Source: Todiramphus chloris collaris (taxonomy: Eukaryota; Chordata; Aves; Coraciiformes; Alcedinidae). Taken from it: a DNA stretch of 64,000 nucleotides. Of the stretch, positions 35,462 to 49,300 are shown one piece after another. The stretch is taken from the NCBI GenBank assembly GCA_025345505.1, contig JANVCC010000030.1:2964123-3028122 (forward strand), written 5' to 3'. How positions within the stretch are numbered: the first letter of the stretch is position 1; every line of letters starts with the position of its first letter. The notes under the pieces were generated by a model. The model was not told the DNA's origin. It ran no database searches and saw nothing but the letters and a program-made list of their open reading frames with translations. A program made the position numbers and the translations under genes.

Positions 35462-38400
35462 GTAACAGCAGATTTCACGTGCTCTCAAGCGCCATGTACT
35501 CTTTTTGTGCATGTGGCTGACTTAAATAGAGTTTGAGAGAGTCTGGAGCTTGAGCTCCAGACATTTCTAAACTTCTAAGAGGGGAAATTAACTTCTGAGA
35601 TTTTCTGTATAATTGTACGTGATTTGGGTAATCAAATCAGCATTTAGGCAAAGCATAGACTTTACACAGCAAATCCCCATAAAGATTATTTTTATCCATG
35701 AAGCCCCATGTTTCCACTGTTGAATTTCATTATTACAACTAATCTTTTGTTCAAAGGCAGATTTGCAGCATAGTGTGGTGACAACGAGACCCAAGTTCAT
35801 TCCCTTCTCTGTGGATTTCTCTTAGACACCAATGGTCATCTGTGCAGCCTAGCCATTGCTTTCCAAAAATATCCTTCCTTCTACAAGTACTAATGGACTG
35901 ATGACCAACTTTGAGAACATCTCAGCTGTGGGCACAGGAATAGATAGCCAGGTTTCTTATAGCTGGTTCAAGACAAATAGGATCCAGAGTGAACAAGGGC
36001 TTTGAAGGGCCTATTGCCATCTCCTGCTAGAGTGAGCTCAAATAGCATCCCCTGGAAAAAACAGACACCGAAATTGTGGTGACCACAGCCTTATTTCAAG
36101 AGGAATGAACATGACATTTTGTCAGAAGAGAGTCAGGGGGCTAAAAGGCATTTCTTACTGTCATTAACCTGGTGACTTGGAACACAGTTGACCCTGATAA
36201 TGCTTGGCTTTGAGTTGGGGATTGAGAAACAAAGGGAAAAATACATTTCTCAAGACAAATTCTGGAAAACCTCTGTCTTCATGACACAAACTAGATGCGT
36301 AGCTCGCCCCTCACTGCCACTTCCAGCAGGGTGGCTGGAAAGGCTGAGATGCTGCCCACTCCATGCAATAGCTACACCCACGTCAGAAATGGTGGCTTAG
36401 GCCTTAGTCCTACCACCTTGCTGAGCTCCAGCACTCTGCAGATAAATACAGCTTCCAAAAGGGTACACATTGTGTCTTTGGGGAGGAAAAACAAATCCGT
36501 TTGAAAAAAACAAATACGAATTATGAAACCAAGTGGTTACCACAAAACTGTGCAAATATTTAACACAAGTAAACTTGTTTTGTTTGGTTTTGGTTTGCTT
36601 TAGGAAATCTTTATAAAACTAGATCATGTTTTGCAAATTGCAGATGACCCAGGTACTGGGTTTCTGACAGTAGTTTTGGGGTTGACTTATCTATCATGGA
36701 GGCTATAAAATCCCTGCCTGCCATTTACTTGCTGATGTGACTTTGTGGAGAATTTCCTGGGACAAGAGTATTGCCATTAAAAGGACCATAAACTAAAACT
36801 CCCTGAATCTGATTTTTAAAAAGATAAATGCATATTTCACACAACCCCCTTATTTTACAGCAAGGGTGAGGCTTTCAAGAGCACATAAGCAGCAGAAGTG
36901 TGCAAGTTCTGCACTGAAACTCAGTTTGCGTTCATAAATCACCGAATGAGTCTGAAAGGGTCACCAGTCTTTTTCTTACTTTTCCCATTAAGGAAGAAGG
37001 AAATAAAGGGTGGGCAATGTCCCAGTCCTATAGTACTTTAGTCAATAATAAACCAGATAGAATAGAGACAGTTCTGCCTTCAAATATGCCTGTTTGCAAA
37101 AATCTATTGGTTAAAAGAATTGCTTCAATTTTACAGAAGTTTCTCTGAATGCAGGTTCTGGGATCACTGAAGTTTCTAGAAATTAAATGGGATAGCTATC
37201 CAAGAAAAAAACAGTATGGGTATGCAGTGGTGTGAGAGGACTCATGCTGGTAGGACCTCTCCTGACATCCCTCCGTTCTGTCCTGGAAATCCTCCCAGAC
37301 CAATCAAAAGTGGCTCCTTTTCCCAGACTTGATGCTGAGATAACTCACAACAGTGTTAGGTGAAATGAACTGCAGGAGTAGGGGCTTTCTCAACTTAGCT
37401 ATTCAGATCTGACCTAACTCAGATCTGCTCACCACAAGCTAAGAAACAAAACAACCAACCAACCAATGAAAAAAAACCCAAACAAAACAAAACCAAACCA
37501 AACAACCACATACACACGTAAAAAAAAAAAACCACAAAAAACCAATCACATCACAAGCAACAAGTTTAGCTCATTGTTGGTGTGGTACCACTGAGCATTT
37601 AACCTGCAGATGTATATCTCACATAGGTGAAATTAAAAATATGAGCTAAGCCCTACTTTAACAGTGGGTGTGAAATACCAGACATCTCACAAATGTTATA
37701 TTAAATAACCGTCCTATTCTGTACCACTAATCTGTCCAATTTTAGTCCAAGTTCTGCTAGAGTGTAAGGACTGAATTAATTTCCAAGTTTTTCCTTATTG
37801 CCAAGGAAAAGAAGTAGATATGTGTTAAAATCCAAGTATACAATGCAGTTTGTTGCAAAATTGAGACTCCATCAGAAGCAGAATATGCTGCAAGGGAAAT
37901 ATCAGGTCCACTCGCTTTGATTTATTTAGGGGTAAGTTTGGAGAGCTCTGAGCAGGGTTCTCCATTTGTCACTGTGATCACACAGCCTGGCATCTTAAAA
38001 GCAGAGCTCACCGAAAACAGAACACTCCTTTGTGAAAAGTGACACTGACATTCAATCTAGGTTTGTTTTTAGCAGGGGATGGGGAGGAAAGGACTGGTCT
38101 GGTTCCCTAAGCAAAGATGGTTTATGCAATTGCTCTGAGCATCTGTGCTCACCGAGGTCAGGGCAAACTGACTCATCTGACACTCAGGTTGTTGGCAGCA
38201 GCACTCACAAACTCTGGACAAGCCACGGCACAGGCTGACACATGCCAGCTGGGTGGATCAGAAAGGACATGCAGGAAGCCTGGGTTTATGGTGGTGGTGA
38301 TGGCAAAATCAGAAAGCTGTAGGAAATCAAACCTCAGAAATTTGGGGAACAAAACAGCTTCTTTTGCAGTCAAAAGATCAGGATGTTATGTTACTGAAGT

Positions 38401-38681
38401 GTTGAGTTATTAATGCATTGGATGATAGCATTCAAATATACATAAATGGAAGGAACAGTTTCTATCGTATGCATCAGCAAAATTTAATCTGTTGATGCAA
38501 AAGGTTGCAAAGTCTGGAATTCCAAAACCCAGTTACAGCTGAATGGGTTGGTTTGGTCACCTTTGTTTTGTCAAGTTTTCTGGATTGCATTTCACTCCTT
38601 CCTACTTTTTTCCTCCGAGAAATTAACTTCTCTTACAACTGAAATGTGACAGTAGAAATGATTTTAATTTCCCTATTCCAG
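35462..38681. other. intron of 3.2 kb
   Basis: No exon was seen. An A/C-rich low-complexity stretch occupies about 37441-37555 (mixed AAAC, AACC and A-run units). A weak MIR-like block (CTTATTTTACAGCAAGGGTG) occurs near 36850. Confidence 0.5.
37441..37555. repeat. A/C-rich low-complexity tract
   Basis: Mixed repeats of CAAAA, CCAA and poly-A units have almost no T on the plus strand. This strand-asymmetric simple DNA is common in vertebrate introns. Confidence 0.85.
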
Positions 38682-38828
38682 ATCCTCATGGACATCATAT
38701 CTTGCCACAGACCACTAAGCGTCAATCTCTGCCTCCCCAGAAGTATGCACTGACTCTGGGTTTCAGAAACAAACATATTGGAAAAATCTTGGAAAGGTGG
38801 TCAAATAAAAAACTGCCAATCTTTTCAG
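38682..38828 (+). CDS. internal exon 4 of unidentified split gene
   Basis: The exon has 147 bases, with acceptor AATTTCCCTATTCCAG and donor CAG|GTATGA. The first two bases complete an aspartate codon from the 35314 exon, 48 codons follow, and one base (G) passes to the next exon. The peptide starts PHGHHILPQ, continues with a basic, proline-containing linker TTKRQSLPPQK, and then YALTLGFRNKHIGKILERW, which looks helical and basic. The strongly basic character (many K and R) would suit binding to an acidic partner such as tubulin, DNA or phospholipid, but this is inference only. Only 208 bases separate it from the next exon. Confidence 0.9.
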
Positions 38829-39036
38829 GTATGACAACTTTCTTGATAGCTGGGATGGGTCAGGGGTGACCCCCGTGAGGGGTTTTCTTGGGACTCAATG
38901 TGCCAGCAGGCCTGACTGTCCAGACAGCTCTCCCTACCCTCTCTCCTCCTCCAGTTTACCCCTCATCTTGTTAGATCCCCTATGGAAAATGTATATGAAT
39001 AAACACAGTACATGGGTTTGTAATTTCATTTCCTAG

Positions 39037-39149
39037 AGCGGAAAGCACCTTTCAGTCCTCTCACAAAAGAAGATGCAGAAAAATACTGGAATAACACTGG
39101 GAAAAAGATCATGCCAGTAATGGATTTTATAAGAAGCACCAAATTAACT
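39037..39149 (+). CDS. internal exon 5 of unidentified split gene
   Basis: The exon has 113 bases, with acceptor TTTGTAATTTCATTTCCTAG and donor ACT|GTGAGT. Two bases complete a glutamate codon from the 38682 exon, then 37 codons end in phase 0. The sequence includes KAPFSPLTKEDAEKYWNNTG and then KKIMPVMDFIRSTKLT. FSPLT is a possible proline-directed phosphorylation site and TKEDAEKYW looks like a helix start. The short 208-base intron before it is much smaller than the other introns of the gene and makes the 38682-39149 pair the most secure part of the model. Confidence 0.9.
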
Positions 39150-40840
39150 GTGAGTATAAAATTCACTTTCTGGTGTGTCGTGTGTAGGGCAGCAGAAGCC
39201 TCTGTGTGTGCATGAATGACACGTGCTTTTTGGTGGGTAATTCATTCTGCACATCCTCCTCCTTTATCCAGGAATGCTCGGTGAATTGCATTAGGAACAA
39301 AGTTCTAATGGGGTTTAGATACTTTTTAAAAGTACTCCTAATGATTTAACAGTGTACCCAGTTTATTTAAAATGACTTTGCATGCAATTTTCTCAAACCT
39401 TTATGGCCTATTATATTATATTCTTACTTCACATAACCACTGAAACTACTTGCTATATTTAACACCCATAGGATACTACACATATCACCAGGATCTCCAT
39501 CAGGAGTTAATAATTGTTGTTTGAAGCATTTCTAGTGATTTAGATCCTGATCCCTGTGTAGTGAAGTATGTGAAATAACCTTCAAATCTGTTGCAACCAT
39601 ATTGGAAGTATATTAGTTAATTCTACTCCATACTTTCTGCAATAATGTACACAGCTTTTTAGCACCGTGGCTTTTGATTAGCACAAAAGGTCAAAAATCA
39701 AATTTGCATGTAGACTAGACTGTTTTAATGCAATTCTTAAATTATTCTCCTGAAAATAAGTGGAAGAAGCCTCTCCTCCCCAGACTGTAAATGCTAATGT
39801 TAACACTTTTTCCCTAGCAATAACAATTTTTTAGTCTTCTGTATGTTGAGGGAATCAGAGCCACTTTCTCGTCAGAGGTGTCTTAGCAAATCACAGGATT
39901 TATATTCTTAGGTTTTCATACCAGATAGGAGGTTGACAAAAACTGCTACTTAGCAACCCCTAGCAAGGGAGAAACATTAGCTAGATATTTGGGGAAGCTA
40001 TTTTTCCTTTGCTCTCAGAGAGCAGCTGCTGAAACAACAGTAAGTGCTTGAACTCACATGCTTAGTGGGAGGTAAAGGTGCTTAGTGCTTCACCAAAATG
40101 GGTGCTCATAAAGCATCTGCATCGGTGTGAGGCAGATGGAGCAAGCTGAGGGCAGACATCCTCAAGGAAACACGCAGTTGCTTCTTTCCAGTTCTTTCCT
40201 GAAGCCATGTGCTATTGCCATCGGATGACCAAAAGCCCAAGTTATTGATGTGCAGACTAATAGAAGTGGCATCTCTGGGAAAGTGAAGTGTCTGTTATTG
40301 CTGTGTGCATTGCCCTTCAAACATTTAAGAAGCTAGAAGTATAAACAGACAGTGGCTTGGCTACTGGATACAGAATAAAAGCCTGGTCTTTCTGAAAGCC
40401 CCAGTAAAACTCCCAAGTTTTAAAAAAGATTTTGGACTGTTCTCTCTTTGGGTATACAGGTTGCTTTTAGAGCTGAGATTCTTCTATTACAGTTATTTGG
40501 TCTCTAAAAAGTATAAGGAAGAGGGGAAAAAAAAGAAGAGTCTTTGAAATTGTGTGTCTTTTGGATTCCTCATAAATACCATATTCTGTAAATTAATTTG
40601 GAGGAACAAGATCACAGGGTTCAAGCAGACATACCTGGAATCTGTTATAGGGAAAAGCAAATAAACTCATCGTGTAAGAGATGAGAGCACAGTTGTGTGT
40701 TAGAATTGTTCAAGCCAGTCCCCACTATATCTATGAATTTACACTGCTCCTACACAGTAATATTTTCTACCAGCTCTAGACCTCACCTCATACATTTAAA
40801 TATTCATGCTGAAACAGAAGAGAGCTCCGAAAAATACAGG

Positions 40841-40885
40841 GTGAAATCCCAGCACCACTGAAGTCAGCAGGAAACGTGCCTTTTT
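40841..40885 (+). repeat. old amniote interspersed repeat fragment
   Basis: GTGAAATCCCAGCACCACTG then AAGTCAGCAGG matches the common form 'tgaaatcctggccccattgaagtcaatgg' of the same degraded family as at 20885. Confidence 0.4.
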
Positions 40886-43800
40886 GCCAAGGAGGTCAGC
40901 ACAGCATCCCTGTGGTTCAGGTCTATCCAGTGCCACCTTCAGCAGCAGCAAGGATGGGATAACAGGTCTAAACCATGTGCCTGTAGATTTATAACCAGTC
41001 ACCACAGGCTCGGGGTGGCAGATCTAACGGAGAGCAGGAAAGCCCCAAGATAGAAGAAATTATCACCGAATTAGAACGAACGGCTGACAATTCCACATCT
41101 GTTGTCCATGAAAGCATATTCATTTTCTTTTCAGTTCTCACAGCGTGGAACAATCCAGGCAAGACAGAACCTCTGACCCAAAGAGCAAATGACAAAGCCA
41201 ATTATACCTGATAATACAGATAGGCATGGAGCCAGAACTTCTCTGCTACTGGTGATTAAAATCTCTTTATGGGCCTGGCAGAGATCTGGCCACTTTTGCT
41301 TCCTTGAATGTATTCCAAAATTTTCTTTAAGCTAGAAATACGATTCCATTGTATTTTCATCACACACAAATTAAATTAAAAACTTCTGCAAGACAAACTT
41401 CAAATACAGCCTCTAGCTTTACAACTTAAAGAAGATAAAAGAGTATCTTTGTTTGTTAGTACAACAAACATTCCTTCCTGGGCCTTCTTCATTTTCAGAT
41501 GCAAACACACAATCCAAAATGCTTGTCCTAATCAGATTTTTTTTTTGACAAAAACATTTTACTGCTAAAGCAGAGCTTAGAAGCCATGGCAGCACTTCAT
41601 TTAAGACAATTCTTCGATCTCAGTTTTTCAGCTACACAACCCAGAGTTAATGATATGATTTCTATACCCGCCACTGTTGGTAAGACAGGAAGTTAAAGGT
41701 TAAAAAAGCAGAGTATTTTCTATTGCACCTCCTCTTCTTCATAAGGAACAACCCGTCCCATTCAAATCAAGGGGACATTTGTGTATTGTAGAGCAAGAAG
41801 CATTTGAGGAAGAATGTCACAGTCTGGTCCCCGTGCAGCGTCATCTGCTGCTGGTGGGGAAATGCCATAAACCTCATCTACCCAGAAATACATACCATAA
41901 CACAAAGGTTATTTTATTTGCCTTAAAAAATATGTGTATCGGTCAGACCTTCAGCTACTGACATTCCAGTTAAGATTAGCAGCACTCACAAGCGGTTATT
42001 CTAGCAAGTGATTGCACTGGGGTAATTTCTCCTGCCTTGTACACACCAAGTTTGTCTTTCTCCTGCTGTAGTCCCATGTTGATGGCACGTGATGCTACTT
42101 TTCAGGACAAACAGTGGCCAGAGGGGCTTGTTAGACTGCTCATATTCTGAAGGTGAACAAAACCTACCATATGATTCACAAGCATGATGCGTACATTTAC
42201 AGATCTCACTGGTTTGTTGTCTGGTTTTTTATGTAGAAGAAAAGTGTTTACTATGTACAGATTTCAGCACACACATTTTCTGGAGGATACCAAGGGCATT
42301 AAGGAAACATTATGATGGATTTTTTCTGTTTGTTATTGCAATCCACTACAGAGCTGCTTGCAAGGCACAACTTCATTCAGATTTTGAGCTGAAAAATAGT
42401 GGTCGAGAATAGAAACAATAGAAAAGCAGAACTACTGGGGGGCATTCCAGACTTTTTGGAAAGTAAAAAACTCTTAAAGTTAATAGTTAAATGTACCTTA
42501 TGTATTGGATATGACAGATCCTGCTTTAAATCCAGGCTGACCTGCCACTTTGCTTTTCTTTTTCTTTAGCACTCAGCAATTAAACTTTATTTATAAATAG
42601 AAGAGACATAAGGGATGACTCCTTTCTTGAGTACAGAGAAAAGCAAAAAGTGGGGGTATCATCCCAAAATTCTCAATACACGAAAGGACACATGATTCAC
42701 TCCTCTCACATGTTCTCCAGCTCCTTTTTGCAGTGAAAGCCTGCCCTGTCTTTGCTCTATTTTTTAGTGCTGGGTATTTAGCAATAGCAGGTAAGCTCCA
42801 TCCAGAAAAGGCTGATCTGCTTTATCTAGGTGCTTTTTCATCCCAAGGTCAGCAGGGCTGATCCTGGGGCACCAGGATCTTATTTCTCTCCTAGAATGAA
42901 GGTCTTCATAGATGCTTCTGGGGCTAAACAGTTTGGGGTTTGGGGTTTTTTTTTAGTTTAAAAGGGAATTTGTGCACCAAAGGTTTCTGGGCAAAGGTCT
43001 CTCTTGGGAGGACCCTTGCCTCAGGCAAGACTGCCCATTCGGAGTAAAGTCCTCAAGAGAAATTTCATCAGTTGCTCATTTTTACTTTTTTCTTTAAATT
43101 CTCCTTAGAATATCAGACAACAGGGGTGAGGCCCACCCAGAAAGTAATAGTATCATAAGTTTAATCATATATTGCCTTGATATGTTACTACATTTCTAAC
43201 CAGGATGCAGCTGTGACTCCATATACTCCACTTGCTTGTTCCTTTGCTACATGATTTCTCAAATGTGTATCTCTTCTCTTTGTTAAAGGAGCCAACTCTT
43301 TTCCACTGAAGTCTCCATTTAAGTTTACTCTTCACTTAACCTTCACTGCGCCTACCTGAGTTTGTTTCATCTTCATCTGATTGCTTGGACACTTTATTAT
43401 GTTTTTTACTGCAGCTTAGTAGCCCCTTAAATTCTGCTATAGTTCATGTAATTCTCATCATGTGGTTCAGCTCCCTGTAGAATTTTTTCTCCTGCCAGCA
43501 GCAGTTATTTACTTTCTCTTTCTGCATTTTTCATTGTCACTGAAACGCTGCCTCCGACAATGTTCAACCTCCACTAATCCCTTCAAAAAAAAAACCCCCG
43601 CTGTTGGTTATTTATTTATTTACTTCCAACCTACTACAGACTTAAATAGCATTGCTACATCCACATAGTGCATGTTGGCACAGATGCCCAATTTGTTTCC
43701 CATAGCTACGTGGCATGCTCTCATATTTGTCTGGAGAGTCAAGCAGAGAAAAAATTGTTTTCTTTTTGCCTTTAGTTTCTTCATCATTGGAGAAGCCCCC

Positions 43801-44269
43801 AACAGACACAGCATGATGAGAGAGGATTTTTACCTGCTTTCATAGCTGATGACTCAATATACTCATTTCTTAGTGCTTACAGGAAAAGGTTTGGGGCTGA
43901 TTTCAAGAATAGCAGGGAAGAACCTTCTGCTGCATCTAAAATGTTGTGAGACTATTTCATGTTGATAAGAGCTCTCTTTCTCTCTTATTAACTGATTGCT
44001 TCTCCTTATTTTAATGCACACAGCTCTACCTGGGGACACAGCTAGAGAGCTTTCAAACACCAATGATCAGGTGGAGATGGGGGTCCATTTTATTCCTTGC
44101 TTTAGTGCCATACTAACTAAACTGTGTCAGACTTACAATTTCACATATCAGAGATCAGAGAAATCCTTTTTCTTGCTGATGTCTCCTAGTAACACTAAGT
44201 CAGGTCCTCAGAAAATGGCTCTTCAAGCGGTAAATAGTTTGTAAGAAGGTTGTCTTTATCTCCCTTCTT

Positions 44270-44930
44270 AGAGGTGGGTCAACAGAAGTTCATGAGAAGG
44301 TAGGCCTGGAAAGGCTCTCCTGGCTCCTCTAGTCAAATCACCTCTTATTATACACTTTTGTATCACTTAATATCCTATTCATAAATTGAGTAAAATCTAC
44401 CTTAGAACTAGCTAGGCTTCCTGCTCCTTGTGAAACACCCTGCAGATCTTCAACCTGAACTGCAAGAAGCTCAGTTGCCACCCTGGTCTTATTTGTACCT
44501 ATTTATACACAATGGCCCTTCTGTTATCATTGTCTTTTATCTCTCCTTCCCTTTTCAATTGTTTGCTCTCTGAAATTTAGCCCTCTATTATGTTTATTGA
44601 GAAGAATAATAAGCTCTTGGCATTTTCATTAATAGACTAATCAAACCCCACTTCTCTCAAAAGAGGTGTCTCCTACCGTGCTGGCTTCTCTACTCCATGA
44701 TGCTTGGGTTTAAATTAACCTCTCCAAACACAGCTGACTGGAGCTATCTGCAATACTCCAGAGAACTGCTGACCAGAGCTTCTTTTCCCTGTGCAATGCC
44801 CGATTCTCTCCTTCAGCTAATGAAATACCAGTTCATTGGCTCAGCTCTTTCTTTTTCAGTTGCTCTCATATCTGGAGCTCCCAGATTATAGCTTGTTTCC
44901 TGCCACTGGTGGCCCAGTACATCATCATTT
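44270..44930 (-). repeat. degraded CR1-like remnant
   Basis: The plus strand starts with AGGCCTGGAAAGGCTCTCC...CTCTAGTCAAATCACC, which resembles the antisense of the CR1 3' end ('ggaagggacctctggagatcatctagtccaacc'). Near 44745 it has CTGCAATACTCCAGAG...CTGACCAGAG, resembling the antisense 'gcagtactccaggtgaggtctcacc' block of CR1. The order agrees with a minus-strand element, but the sequence in between is heavily diverged. Confidence 0.35.
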
Positions 44931-46209
44931 ATTTCATGCTATTTTCCAATTATATTAGGTACTATATTAAATAGGGTAAAATTAACTAGACAAGGTTTAT
45001 TTGAATGGTTTTAATGTTAAGAGAAAATGAAGCTTTTCTCCAATATAATTCTGGTAAGGTGTATAGAAAGCAAGGACAACACTGTTATTAAATTCGTAGC
45101 CTTGGTACAAGATCTATGTCAATAGCCATTTTGATAACACTTGATGCTTGCCTGGTGCACATTTCTGCAAAACCAAGATCAAGATCAAACCAAATGATCA
45201 CTATTCTTTGCCAAGAGAAGTTAATTTTAAAAATGGGACACGAGCTATTGAAAAATAAATGTCATTCAAAACTTCCCTTTCACCCTGCTCAATATATGAT
45301 TGGGCCTAGAATCACCTACCTGGAAGCATATGTTAAATGGCAGCATCAGCGTGCCGCCATATGTAACTGCCAGAACAAAGGTCTGCTAAAAATACTGGAA
45401 GTGGTTTTGAAAATTGATGCCAATTCTTGGAATTTCAGGCACTTAAATACATTCAGAACCCTGATTAGATGAATGGAAATTTCACTCTGAAGGGCTGAGC
45501 ATTCAGATACGCAATGGTTATATCTCATTGGGAATCTAGGCCAAATTGCTTTTGAAAAATCTCAGTAGGGTGCTTATTTGCATTTTTGGCATCAGAATAC
45601 TTTTGAAAATACGATGGTAAGGCTGCCATCCATCAAACACTTCAGCAGGTGCTGAGATTTTATGCAAGCACTTGGCCGAGTTTCTGTATTCACATGCTTT
45701 AAATTTACCATGTGCCTAGCTGCCTGGAGGATCAGAGACCACCTCTGCAGGTTTCAGCCCCTCAAGGTTATATATTTGAAAACTGTGTCTTTGCCTCGTC
45801 TGCAAAGAAACCATAAATTGACACACGGCACTGCACAGTTGCCTCAACCTCTTCACTGAAACTTTAAAAGCAATCTATAAAAGCCAGGTAATATTTAACA
45901 GAGGGGATTATGGAAAAGCCATTTCCAAAGGAGAAAATTGTGTTTATGTTTGTTATCTGCTGTCTCCCCTTCACATATATTATGAATAAGCATTTATTTG
46001 TCTAGTGCTACTAGAGAGATTGTGGCAAGAAAGTCTTTTTTTCCTTCCTCTATAGAGATTGTCAGCAGCATTATCTTGAAGGTGCTGGATGCCATATTGC
46101 TTACAATATTACAATATATACGATGATAAGCCTCCAGGCATAGGACTCAAAGGATAAGTGTGTTTTCCGTGACACATCTCTAACCTACTTGCTTTTGCTG
46201 AGAAAACAG

Positions 46210-46374
46210 GACGATCGCTGCCCGTGTGCACGCGGGATAGAGAAGTTGCATTACGCCAGCCTCCTTGGCCTCTTGCAGAGAGTTGAGGAACAGTCCCAAG
46301 TGATTAATCAAGCGATGGCTGAGCTAGCAACCCTTCCCTACCTGCAGGACATCAGTCAGCAGGATGCCAAACTG
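46210..46374 (+). CDS. internal exon 6 of unidentified split gene
   Basis: The exon has 165 bases (55 codons), phase 0 at both ends, with donor CTG|GTAAGT. The acceptor AAAACAG is weaker, with its pyrimidine tract (CTAACCTACTTGCTTTTGCTG) set back by about ten bases. The peptide opens DDRCPCARGIEKLHY with a Cys-Pro-Cys, then a long amphipathic helix ASLLGLLQRVEEQSQVINQ continuing AMAELATL, whose leucine, valine and isoleucine spacing suits a coiled coil. It ends PYLQDISQQDAKL. A coiled coil implies dimerisation or assembly into a larger structure. The CpG content of the first 40 bases is higher than in the surrounding intron, as is common for coding sequence. Confidence 0.87.
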
Positions 46375-49300
46375 GTAAGTATTTATTTCTAATCCTTGGT
46401 TTGGCCTTTGGAGGCAGGGAGCCAGGAAGGGAAGGGCTGGGGTAGAGCATTGCACTGCAATTTGCTCTGGAAGTCATTTTTCGAATGTGTGGACCTGAAG
46501 TAGCTTTAAAATCCTACTGCAGTGCCTTGTCAGAGGAGGTGCTAATCACCTGCAAGGATGACTTTTATAGAACCAGCATGACTCATCTGTAGGCATATTT
46601 TTAAAACCTCTTCTCTTCCCCCAAACCTCCCCAAATCAGTCTGGGAAAATGATTGCAATTATTCAGATCATGCTACTTTAAGATACCTAACATCAGAAGC
46701 CACCTGCAGCAAAACAGGCCAAATCTGGTTAAAGAAGGGAGAAAGGAGAGAAAAGATTTTCTTTCCTGGCTCTGTCTATGGCTTGCTCCTTGTTTCTGAA
46801 TAAACCCATCTACCTGCTATGCTTTTCTTTTCCCTTTGTGAAATGAGAGCAGCGATGCTAGCAGGGCTGGTGCAAGACTAGAGTCATTAACCGCTTGATG
46901 GTATATCAGTAAGCTACAATCAGAAAGTACTGTATGGTTATTCTTCCACAAGACTGTTGGATTTTCTGATGGGGGAGGGAGGGAGCTCAGGTACATGCAA
47001 ATTTTAAGCATTTTGTTCTAGGAAAAAAAAAAAAACCCTCAAAAACCTAAATAAAATATCCCTCCACAGTCCCTGCATTTAAATGCAATCTAATTTTGAT
47101 GATCCAACTTTGTTTCACAAAAATACCTCTTGGTTTTCCCAAAGCTGGTCCCTTGACATTTGTTCGCAGTCCTGCAAAGCTCTCTAAGCTCTGTAGAATT
47201 AAAGCTTCACAGCAGCTTGCTTTAGGGAAGAGGAGCAGTGGTCTGCAACTGCAGGAGGTGGTTGCCAGATTTTGAAGTCTGGGCTTGAGATAAGGGGAAA
47301 CGACATTGCAAAGAAACTGTGTTATTAAAAGACATTCTCCTTTTGATGCACGTTTCCTAGTATTAAACTTCAGCAAGCCCACATTGCAAGGCTGGCTGAA
47401 GGGTCTTGAGTTATTGGTACATATTTCAGTGATAGGATTTTCTCCAGGGTACAATATTTTCAGTATATCACGTTAAGCACAGGCTAAGTCACTAGTGCCT
47501 GTATCTTATCATGTAGGAATTGTAAGCCTGACCTGCCTGGAAAGCTCTAGGCTAGGGGGAAGCTCTAGGCCACCCAAGACATAGGTCTTCAGTCTCTTAG
47601 GGGTAGGACTGGGCAGAACAGGGGTCCATTTAGGGAAATTCAAGTGACAGAAGAACATCTGTCAACTAAATACACACACTTTGTTTACTGAGCCCAAAAT
47701 AAAAATGTTTTTTAAAAGAACAGAGGCAGAAAATCTGTACTAGCTACCCCAACTACAGCATTAAAATGTATTAATTCACCTTTCTTTTTTTTTTCTGTGT
47801 CCTGTCATCCTGCTATAATATATATCTTTAGTCCATGTGTGCAAATGGAAGCTCAGATGCTTTGTAGATAGAATATTTCAGCAAGCTTCAGTCACCACAG
47901 TGTTAGGGCACACATCTGCAAGCAAGAACTTGCAGAGTGCCTTCACCAGGGAGTGGTTACTGGGCTTTACCTTTCCTGGTGGAACCAGCCCACCTGGCAC
48001 AGGCTCCTCTTATGCCCATAAGAACTATTTTCATACCACACCCCAGTGCATCAAGCACAGAACATTGCTGCCCAGCACTGGATCTGCACACTCAAACCAT
48101 CCAGGGAGCAAGTGAAAGATCCTCACTTGCTCAGCCTGCATGGCATCATCCTCATTTCACTGGGATCCAGGCAGCGTGAAACATTTGCATGACTGGGCTG
48201 TACTGGCGTGGTTCAGTGGCTCTTAACTGGTAGTACTGAGGCAGTCCCTCCATCTCCATGGGTCAGAATCACAGCAGCCATGCTGACTCCATGTGTTTCT
48301 CACTTTTCAGCAACATTTCTAAGAGTTATCTAGATTTTTCCATGAAGAAAACTGAGCTGGCCAAATTCTAATCTCACTTGTACTAATAAAAATTTAAAGT
48401 GATTCCTCTGAGGTCAACTTTACACTGGTAAAACTGAGATAAGACTTTATGACCAACCAAGGCAGTCAAATTGAGAGAGATAGAAAATGCTAAAGATGCC
48501 AAATGTTTATTATCACATACGGTATAAGTTGTTTAAAGTTTAAACCACTCTGAATTTATAATAGTGGAATTTGCACTGATACAGCAAGGATCCCAAAAGC
48601 ATTTCTGTTATAAACTCTTCTCTGTAAATGTCTTCCTCTAACTAAATAGAGTCCTAATCTATGGCACAGAGAACTTCATCTGAGGCCTTCTTAGATCAGT
48701 ATTTATTCATAGACCTTGGGAAAATAAAGATATTGGTTAGCTTAGCTGAATATAATTGGGGAAAAACCCTGAAGAAACATCTTTCTAAGGTTTATCATTT
48801 CAGTGTCACCATATTTATACCTCATAAATCAAGATGAAAGCTTGTTAACAAAGCAGAAATCTACTTCAATTTAAAAATCAAATGAGGACAAGGTCTTCTT
48901 TTCAAAATGCAGCACCTTTCCTTTGGAGGGGCATTTTACAAAATAAGATCAGCTTTTGGAGAACTACTGTGGTTTGCCAACTGCCTGCTCTTGTAGCATG
49001 CACATTTTGTCTGCCAACAGAGGTGGTAAAAATCTTTGGGTGATAAGAATTAAAACCAGAGCACACACTGGGCACTTTTCACTGGCATGTATCGATAACA
49101 GTGAAGCTGTAATTGGAAAGGTTTCTTATTTTTAACTTCTTATCCAAAGCAATGAAATCTCTAGCCCGATTGGGCTGTTGGAACAGTCCCTTAGGGCTGA
49201 CAGATTCATATCCTGGTCCCTGCCCAGGTGGGTGCTGTTCAACCACTTCTTCAGAGAGACTGAATCTAAGAAAAGAACGGAGAAATAAATCCTCCCCTTT

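Larger units (their letters stand above)
39150..46209. other. intron of 7.1 kb
   Basis: No confident exon was seen. Because both flanking junctions are phase 0, a skipped exon with a length divisible by three could hide here. The stretch holds an old repeat motif at 40841-40885 and a CR1-like degraded stretch at about 44270-44930. Confidence 0.5.

Noticed and set aside
48204-48275. tRNA-like sequence with a good A-box TGGTTCAGTGG
   Set aside because: The potential B-box (GGGTCAGAATC) has an insertion, and no cloverleaf with paired acceptor stem could be drawn.
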